Assembly: GCF_018320785.1 (NCBI RefSeq)
Contig: NC_054884.1
Coordinates: 25,173,667 to 25,237,666, forward strand
DNA length: 64,000 nucleotides
Reading direction: 5' to 3'
Source: Cheilinus undulatus
Lineage: Eukaryota > Chordata > Actinopteri > Labriformes > Labridae
Shown here: positions 55,900 through 64,000 of the stretch, piece by piece
Position numbering within the stretch: the stretch's first letter is position 1
Layout of the letters: each line of letters opens with the position of its first letter
Position numbers and translations under genes: made by a program
Notes under the pieces: model-generated
What the model saw: the letters and a program-made list of their open reading frames with translations, nothing else
Databases searched by the model: none
What the model was told of the DNA's origin: nothing

Positions 55900-56350
55900 T
55901 GTGTTTGCACATTTTGTCTATTTACAATGATTTAACCAGGAAAACCTCATTGAGAATAACAAGATTGTTTACAAGATTATTCTTGCCAAGATAGGCAGTA
56001 GCATATTTAACAGACACAAAGACACAGACATAAAGAACAGAGCAATTACAATAACAGAACAACCAAATCCTGAGTCACAGTCTTCAACCTGATGCATCTT
56101 CCTATAATGCGTTCAGTCTACTTTTAAAAAGATTTAAAGGCATCAGGTCGGAGATAAGGTCTCCTTTAGTAAATTCCAGACTGCAGGAGCACCTGAAACT
56201 CTTTTTGTCCATTTTAAGACAGATTTTGGGAACAGATTGTAAATGTAAATTGAGTGACTGAGTCACGAAGTGAAGATTGTGGCTCAAGACACTTTTCATA
56301 TGCATAAAATTACACAAGTTTGAGAAAAGCAGATTGAGTTTAGCTTATGA
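55900..56350 (+). repeat. Dispersed repeat fragment
   Basis: The stretch aaccaggaaaacctcattgagaataac ... cttgccaagataggcag is familiar to me from many fish genomes as a dispersed repeat. I cannot assign a class. Confidence 0.4.
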
Positions 56351-56434
56351 TTAAGGATAGTCAATGATTTAGCTCATGATTGGTCAAAGAAGGCAACTCA
56401 CTCGATCACACACACTACAATGGTGAGTTGAGGA

Positions 56435-57390
56435 CTTATTTATTTTATTTAATTTATTTATTTTATTTTGCAAAATACATGATATGACAGAAATAGATAA
56501 ACAGTGCAGGAAGAGGCAGAAAACCCTCAGAGCTTACTTGAAACCTCCACCTAAATACAATTAAAAAATAAACACAATATTACACAAAAACAAAGAAAGT
56601 CAAAGTTGACCAACAAAAAGTAATACAAACAACGATTAAATAATTCTGAACATCCAGTAACATTTAAAACATATCAAAAACATTTATAAAAAGTGATTGA
56701 AAGGGGTTTATGAATACCTGTATGTCAGATTATGGTTGATTACAAGATCTGACCTGACCTCACCTGTATTTTCACCAGAAAACTAATCCAACAACAATAA
56801 ACTTGAAATAAACAAAAATAACATTCCCAGGTAAAACAATGCAGCAGAAATGAGACAACAGCAGCCAAAAGTTTCTTTAGACATCTTTTGTAACATCTCA
56901 AAGTCTGACAATTTTTTGCAAGGTGGGAATAATTGTTCCATATTTTGGTGCCCCTATATCTTTATGCAAATTGGCCCCGGCTTGTTAAACATTTAGGAGG
57001 ATGAAGATCTAGGGCTTGAAGTGCTGCATGAAAATGAACGTGTGAGTTTGTTTTAAAAAGAATTTTAAAGTGCTCTGGGATTTTATTTTCATATAATATC
57101 AAATAGATAAAAATGCATACTTGAGAAATATTTATGTCATGAATGTTCAGAATTTGAAGTTTTTCAAACACAGGAGCAGAAGAGGTATACGAGTCTGAGT
57201 GTGTCGCCAGTTTAACAAACTGTTTCCTGAAAAGCAGAATTTTTTTGAAGCACTGTTGGAAAAGTACTGGCCCAAACTAAATTGCAAAAAAGAAAAGGAT
57301 AAATTAAGCTGTAATAAAGAGTAAGGAGACAACTGGTGTTGACAAAATAGGCAATCTTTTTTTATGATACCAAAAGATTTCTTAATCTTT
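56435..57390 (-). mobile_element. LINE fragment, 3' end of a reverse transcriptase ORF
   Basis: On the minus strand the translation LYYSLIYPFLFCNLVWASTF (about 57256-57318) is followed, after a frame break, by FEKLQILNIHDINISQVCIF (near 57110-57170) and ALDLHPPKCLTSRGQFA: the order seen at the C-terminus of CR1/L2/Rex-type reverse transcriptases. The element ends at a (TAAA)n-like tail at 56437-56470. 5' truncated and full of stops. Confidence 0.75.
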
Positions 57391-60300
57391 GAGCTAACCC
57401 AGTCAACTTAAGATTCATTATAAATGTAAATGGCCCAGTATTCACTTTTAAACTCTTCTCTTATTTTGAAGGTCATTTCTAAAGGTTTCTGATAATTTTC
57501 TTTTTATTGCTTGGGTAAAACGTTGCTTTTGTTTAGGTAGTTAACAAACAGGAAGTAAGGTGAAAAGACAATCTGAAAACGCGATGAAAACTGCTGAAAA
57601 TATATTTCAAAACAGTAAAATAACGGCGATTTTTCTGGTTAAGCACGCTGCTGTTTGGGGAACCAGGTTTGTATATTATTTATTTTACACGTTCGTCATT
57701 ATAGAGACACTTTTAAGTGCTAAATCGTAGCTTTGTTGAATGTTAGCATATGTGTGGGCTAGCAAGTTTCTGCATCTCTCACAGCCACCTCGGTTATCTC
57801 AGCTAAAATCATGGCAGAGCGAGGGGGTGGCTTATGGAGCTTAAGCCCTGAATGTTTTCTTAAACGCCCTGAATCTTTCAGGTGGGTTGAAGGTGTGATG
57901 CTTATGAATGTCATGATAGAAAAATGCAAAACAAAACAAGCAATGAACAATTAGGCTTTGCTGATCATAACACGGGAATGTAATTCTTAATGTCAAACTT
58001 AAGAAAAAAATTTAAAACATTGTTCTATAAATAACATTTTCAGCATTTTTGTGGATAAATCAATATCTCTTGCCCCATATGTTGCTTTCTATGTTCTTTG
58101 AAAATGCAAAGTACATTTGTAAATTTTTGCACCAAATAACTACCCCACCCTACTTAAAAATAATAATAATAATAATAAGAGACATTTTTTTAGGAGAAAA
58201 TTAAACTTCAACAAGGCTTTAAATGATTTTGAGAATGATCATTTTTAGCACAATTAGATGAAGAAGAATTGATGTAAGCACTGAAAGTTTTTTTTGGGGA
58301 GTTGAACTGTGTCAAAATAATGCATAGATTTGTTGACATTCAAATCTAAATATCTTTTTAAAATCACAAAAAATAGTACATGCAAAATAAAATTAGGGGA
58401 AGTTTTCCCCACTCTCTCTTTGGGCGTAGCCTTGGATATTTAACAGGTTAAAATATATAACATTGAAGTCAAGGTTTTAACATTTAAAACATTTAGAAGA
58501 GCTAAAATGATTTCAGTTAGGAACACTCTCGTCACACATTTGATCATTTTATTATAAAATTATAAAAACAGTTTTATCTGGCAGTCAAGGTGCTGCTCAA
58601 AAGATGCTCCCTGGGTTAGTCAAGCAGCATGGTTTGACCTTCCAGGGAGCGCATATTGCAATACCCCCATATCAATGGATACATTACTGGCAACGTGTAC
58701 AATAACAATAATTCTAAAGCAATTTATAAATAGTTGCATGAATTGCAATTTGAGGGTGCAACAAGCTTTATGCTATAAAGGAGGAGACTGGGGTGGAGGA
58801 AGTTAAGCCTTGGCAGCATTAACACGTTAATGCCAACAGGGATTTGTGAGAAAGACGTCATTTTTAAATACGCTGCTGTGTTGAGAGAAAGAGCTGTGAT
58901 TGGCTGTGGGTGCTGGGAGGCAGTAAGTGGGATCAGCTGGTTGTCAGCTGTTCATGGCTGGGCGTATGACTACCAGGAAGGAACTGCTTTACAAAATAAA
59001 ACTGTGAGAAACATTAGATTGAGAGGCAGAGCATCTTTCAGCAAGGGGCTGCTTACAGTAAACCTCGGTGCCCCCTGGTATACAGCATCCCAAGATTTAT
59101 GGCATTGAGAAGATGCATGCATATAGAAAATCAAGAAAAAATTCTCTCTAAAATAAAAACCCAGTCGCAGCTTTAACTTCATAACAAGTTACTCAATGTG
59201 AAGCTAAAGCCAGAGAATCGTCAATCAAAAATCAGAGGTATTTAGACTCAGTCACATCACCCTGAGACAGAGGAATAGCAGTAACACACTGTGATACACA
59301 CACTATATATCAAGAGATCATTTTTCTCTGTGCATAATTTTCCTCTTAATCTCCTGAATATTATATATCTTATATATCATACATTTTATATGACTACCTT
59401 TATCTTTTATTGAACTGCCCTGCAACTTTACATATGGATTTTTCCCTCTATCTAAACAGTGTGAAGTGAAGTGTTGCTGCTGGATAAGATTGAAAATGCA
59501 CCAAATAATGTTGTGCCTTCAAGCAGTGTGAACTCATCTGTCATACCACAAACAAAAGAGGCCAGTAGAGGGCGATCTAGACACACAGAAGTTAATTAAA
59601 AAGCCCCTGTGCACACTCTGTCAGGTTTAATTTCGTATGGTAAATTTCGATTCATTTTTTGATGCACTGATTTTCACTTTATTGGCTTGTTTTTTATTAA
59701 ACCTCAAAGTTTTCCTGAGTGAGAAAATCAGCAATTGGAAGAAAATGTGTCAGAGTGTGTTCATTGAGAGAAATTCTGTGATTTTGGACCTGCTGCATGT
59801 TATACAGCTGGAGTTTTTAAGACGGTCCTGGTGCATGTCGATGTTCAAGCTTTAGAAATGGGAGACTTCTTCCCAAGCACTGCCCCCTGTTGTCATTGAC
59901 CCATTTTGGAAATGCTGACATGTACTGTATGTGGTTGTTTCTGCTTTAAATGACAGGTTATGGTAATGCATTTACCTGGCTCTACACGCTCTGTATGCAA
60001 CATTTGAAAAGGGAATTTGTTGCTGCTGCCAAAGAATCCACCGCCACCCTCGGGGTAGAGTGCGGATCAGCATTTATTCTGCAGTAATAAGCGCGGAATT
60101 CAGACTTTCCTGAAAAGCGGATTGTGAGTTGAAAGTTGTTGTGCGCATTAACTCTGAGTGGCACCGTTAACAAGGCTCCGGCTTGTTTACAGTGGTTCAA
60201 AAATCAAGCAGTCTCTCACCTCGCCGAGGAAGAGACACTTTTGAAACATACACTGTCAAAGGAACCAATGCAGATGTTTCCCCCACATGTGTCCTTCTCC

Positions 60301-60690
60301 CTTCCTTTTTTCTTCTCTCTTTGCCCTCACATAAAGACGGCGGGATTAAAAGAGAAAAACACTGACTGATGCCTTCACGACTGCCTCTCAATTTCACATT
60401 CAAATCAATATTTCAAAAGCTCTTATCATCAAATACTTTCCAGGCAAAGTGCTCCTCACTAAGTATCTTTAATGTCGAGGAGAGGTAAATAGGATTTGGA
60501 ATTCACAAACCCTGGCTTTCATGCTCTCATTATACCGTGAAGAAAAAGGAACTCTGTTTTTGTGATGGGAAAGTGTGTAAGTCTGCGGTAAAAACAGCAT
60601 TTCAGACACAGAACAAGTATATTTATGACTTTTTCTCCTTCCTTGCTTACATGTGTAAGCAGGAGTCACTATGCCAAATGGAAATAGTAC
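57391..60690. other. Intergenic, little recognised
   Basis: No exon recognised. An (AAT)n run is at about 58157-58178. The remainder looks like unannotated AT-rich spacer. Confidence 0.4.
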
Positions 60691-60990
60691 AGTAATTACA
60701 CGTCTTCTCTTGAGAATAGTCCATGTATCACACAAGCTAATTTGAATGAGGAATCTAAATCATGCAAGTGTAATTAAGCGTTGTGTAGTCTCATGCATAA
60801 TGCAGCCTGTAGGTATAAGCACTAAATACCTGGTAAACAAATAGAGGGGGTGTGGGGGATGATTTGTTTGTCATGCCACAAGAAATGTGACTAATAAAAG
60901 CAGCCGGCCCTTTCATTCGCCTCCGTATGCGGTGAGAGGAATTTCTCCCACCAGCCCAGTCATAAGCTGAACCTTGCCCTTTGCCTAAGG
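60691..60990. other. Candidate conserved non-coding element
   Basis: Repeat-free, with several ATTA/TAAT and AATAAA-type motifs (aatcatgcaagtgtaattaagcg, catgcataatgcag) and CpG-bearing segments (gcctccgtatgcggtgagag). No splice or coding signal. Offered only as a lead. Confidence 0.25.
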
Positions 60991-61319
60991 AGCAGTTTTA
61001 GAGACAAAACAAGGAGCTTTCTAATGCTGTCAGTCTGAGTGGCAGCTGCAGGTTGAGGGGGGAGGGACGAGGCTGTCCTACGCATGGCCACACAGAAGTG
61101 ACCGCCTGGACCCCAAGTCTTCAAATTTGAGTGAAAGGAAACATACGTGCCACGTTTCAGCTTTGTACTGGGTTTGTTTACTTGACTTTTGAGGGGTCAG
61201 AGCACAAAAAGACTCTCTGTTTTACCTTGTACTGTTTTTAGCTTTCCAGACTGCTTCAGTTGGACTCTAAGGAAGTAGTCCCACTGACAATGAAATCATT
61301 TGGCTTATCAAGAATGTGT

Positions 61320-61740
61320 TCAGAGACAGCAGATAAAAATCCTGTTGGATCTCTGGAGCTCAGTCAGAGAGACCATCGAGTTCTTATCACCTCTCTTACT
61401 CCCCCAGTTGCTTAGTTTGGCCGGGCGACCATCTCTTGGAAAAGTCTTGGTTGTGCCAGACTTCTTCCATTTGAGAATTATGGGGGCCACTGTGCTCTTG
61501 GGAACCCTCTGAGCTCTGCAGGCGGTTCCTTTGACCTCACGGCTTGTTTTTTGCGCTGATATGCATTGGCAGCTATGAGGCCTTTTATAGAGAGGTGTGC
61601 GCCTTTCCAAATCATGCTAAATCAATTTCATTTACCACTGGTGGACTCCAGTCAAGGTGTGGAAACATCTCCGCAAAGACCCAGAGAAGTGGGAGGGAAC
61701 CTGAGCTAGATTTCAAGTGTTTTTGCAAAGGCTCTAAATA
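61320..61740 (-). mobile_element. Tc1-like remnant, same family as 36509, antisense
   Basis: Plus strand shows ggagctcagtcagagagacc, cagttgcttagtttggccgg, cttcttccatttgagaatta and ggccttttatagagaggtgtg, the reverse complement of the transposase N-terminal region present in UROS intron 3. On the minus strand ILKWKKSGTTKTFPRDGRPA (61440-61500) is readable. Both ends are worn away. Confidence 0.8.
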
Positions 61741-62199
61741 ATGCCAATATGATATTTCATTTTTTTATCAATACAAAATTACAGACTAAGCAACATTTCA
61801 TGAATTAAACACACACACAAAAAAACTGGTACTGGGAGGGAAATTTGGCCCTGGCATTTTTGGCTTGAACCAGCCTAACACAATGTGTTGAAATGGCATG
61901 AATGTTCCCTTGCCCCCCTTATGGATGTGTAGCACTACCGCAATTTTTTTTTCCCAAACTGTGACATAGCTCTGAGGTAATTGTCATAGACATAAGTAAA
62001 GGTGTGTTTTCTCTCTTTTTTATTACTTGTGATCAGAGGTGAGTTTGGTTGACAACAGCCAACTGTCATTATAAGGGAAACAACCAATGGGCCGCTCCCC
62101 CTGCTCTACGGGCCAGTGATTAGCAGAAAAAAACCCCTCATACCAGCCCCAAAATTCATTGGCTCACAAGGAAAATACCTGGTGTGCCAGATTGCTCGT

Positions 62200-62890
62200 C
62201 CATTCCTGGGTCTAATCCAGGATTAAATTAGGTTTGGACCCGTTTAAGAAGAAGTTATGCAAAGTTGCTTGCTCTAGCTTTGTTCGCTTTTGCTAAAGCT
62301 AGCATAGCTATGCTAACTAAGTAATCAGTGTTACTATGTAAACCAATGAAGCAACATTAGCTTTAGCAATGTCAGCTTTAGCAAATGTAGCTATTAATAA
62401 TATAGCTACGTTTGCTAAGTAGGTGAGGTAGAAACATTTCCTTTAGAAAACACAGCTTAAGCTAACATAGTTCTATTAGCTGTTGCTTTAGCTATGTAAG
62501 CTAAGTGGCTACTTTATGTGAATAAATTATGGATTTATGAGATTTAAAGGGTGTAATGGGTGTACAGTCTTCAACTATGCAGGTTTATTAGCTAACATGC
62601 TTTCATTAGCTTTAGCCTAAGCTGTGTTTTCCTGGAGGACAAGCATTTTTTATGTAAGCACACTGCTCGCTTTTCTTTATTAAACATTTTGTAATTATTT
62701 TTTGCGAACTTTTTACTTTTGGTATCCTCACGTTTACCTTAACCATTACCCTAACCCTAACTGGAGGTTTAATCCGCTTTTATTTTGAAAGTTTTACCAT
62801 ATATTTCTGTCCTGACAGAAGCTGCGTGTCACAGTAGTGGTCTGCAGCAGGGGGCGTCTGAGATTTGCAGCAAAACTGTCTTGAGTTTTC
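62200..62890 (+). repeat. AGCTA-core interspersed repeat, copy 6
   Basis: 5' arm taatccaggattaaattagg (also in copies 4 and 5), core 62270-62620, 3' arm catttttt...aaacattttgtaatt and end ctgacagaagctgcgtgtcac ... gtctgcagcagggggcgtctgag. Confidence 0.75.
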
Positions 62891-64000
62891 TACAGAAGAG
62901 GAGGTATGTGGTGTACCAAAGCAGTGCTACAAGAAATTGGCTTGCATGCAGAAAAGTAAAGCACTGTACTTTTTTTTTTTTTTTTTTAATAAAGTTGTCA
63001 TTAATCCTGATTTTGTTAAATACCTTGAGTAGCTTTCTTTAAAAGTCACTAAATTACATGGAGCAGACAACCTGTCTTGATAGCTGTGCAAATTTCCGGT
63101 GGCTAATACACTCAGCACTGATATGTACCTCATACAAGCCCCCTTCAAAAATACCAAACTAATGCTTTAATGTTACATGCAGCTGTTACTACATGTCAAC
63201 AAAACTGCCAACATCTCTGGAGCCCCTTTATTTTCCTGTGAGCATTACCTGCTTATCAGATACTCATAATACACTGAGGACCAAACATGGAAGTAGTCGA
63301 ACATTGAGGTTTGTCTTTTCCTCCATCTCTCTGCCGTGTCTGCCTCCAGATCCTGCCCTGATTCACTCCTCACCTCAGCACCCCCATCCACCCATCCTCC
63401 TCCAGCCTCCCCTTTTCCACCAGAGGAACAGATGGGGTTTAACTCAGGGAACCATGGTTGGATGTGAACAGTCTTTTACTCGAGGTGGGGGGGGGGGGTC
63501 ACACTTTGTGATACATGCCAGTATGTGTGAGCGTTCATGTGTGTGTCCAGGTTTCACTTTCAGACTAAATTTTGGCTTGATGACATTTTTTTCCCTTCTT
63601 TTTTGTAAAATGATGCAGATCTGTTGGATTTAAGTAGCTTGCAGTTTATTAACAGATAGTATTAGCAGAGCCCTAGAATGGGAGATCAAGATTTTGCCCA
63701 TTTACATTTTAAAAATAAACAATATACACCCTGTTTGACCAAAACTATGATATGTTCCTGGCCTATAACAACGTACTGTTTGTGTGGAAAACTCATCGAA
63801 CTTTGACCATATAGTTAATAAAATATACTATAACTTTAAAAGTGATTTTGAACTGTCTTGCAAGTAAACACAAACAGTGTCATCCCATTCATTACACTGT
63901 TACGCACCATTTATGAAGATTATACCCATTAAAATTTTGAAATAGAGGGAGAAGCAGAAAAAAGAAAAGTAAGATGCAGAAAAAAGGAGAGGGAGGGGCA
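62891..64000. other. Intergenic, nothing recognised
   Basis: A T run at about 62970-62988 and a G run at about 63485-63498 are the only evident features. No exon seen. Confidence 0.4.

Noticed and set aside
63193-63633. 146-residue open frame near the right end
   Set aside because: Low-complexity composition and no domain; ends in simple G run.

Overview
The window is nuclear DNA from a bony fish, most likely a teleost. Every gene is split by GT-AG introns (plus one GC-AG), non-coding sequence is AT-rich, and the introns and intergenic DNA are full of fish-type transposon debris: several Tc1-like families, hAT-like non-autonomous elements, tRNA-derived SINEs and a LINE fragment. No bacterial, organellar or viral gene was recognised. 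Proteins were identified by reading the exons and comparing them with remembered vertebrate orthologues; no search was run.

Five protein genes lie in the order ADAM12 (3' part, +), DHX32 (+), BCCIP (-), UROS (+), MMP21 (+). This neighbourhood is also found on human chromosome 10q26, so the block is old. ADAM12 (about 0.9-11.6 kb) contributes only its last seven coding exons: end of the cysteine-rich region, EGF-like module, transmembrane helix and proline-rich cytoplasmic tail. DHX32 (19.9-27.7 kb) is complete in 11 coding exons (737 aa) and is a DEAH-type helicase relative whose catalytic motifs are badly degraded. BCCIP (30.5-34.8 kb, minus strand, 7 coding exons, 302 aa) converges on DHX32 and diverges from UROS across a 911-bp gap. 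UROS (35.7-40.6 kb, 9 coding exons, 267 aa) encodes the haem-pathway enzyme uroporphyrinogen III synthase. MMP21 (41.2-47.5 kb, 7 coding exons, 693 aa) begins only 556 bp after the UROS stop and has its own TATA box; it has an unusually long acidic, sequon-rich prodomain insertion.

The genes do not form one pathway: ADAM12 and MMP21 are metalloproteinases of different families, BCCIP serves genome maintenance and ribosome biogenesis, UROS makes haem, and DHX32 is a putative non-catalytic helicase. The only visible transcriptional link is the shared BCCIP/UROS promoter region.

From 47.5 kb to the end no coding gene was recognised. That stretch holds a degenerate Tc1 copy, a 1-kb degenerate minisatellite, a complete hAT-like element with a perfect 8-bp target duplication and a TTAA-flanked element nested inside it, an antisense LINE fragment, and candidate conserved elements. 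The most distinctive repeat in the window is an interspersed family with an AGCTA-rich core, present in six copies; one copy has long terminal inverted repeats. It may be an undescribed non-autonomous transposon family.
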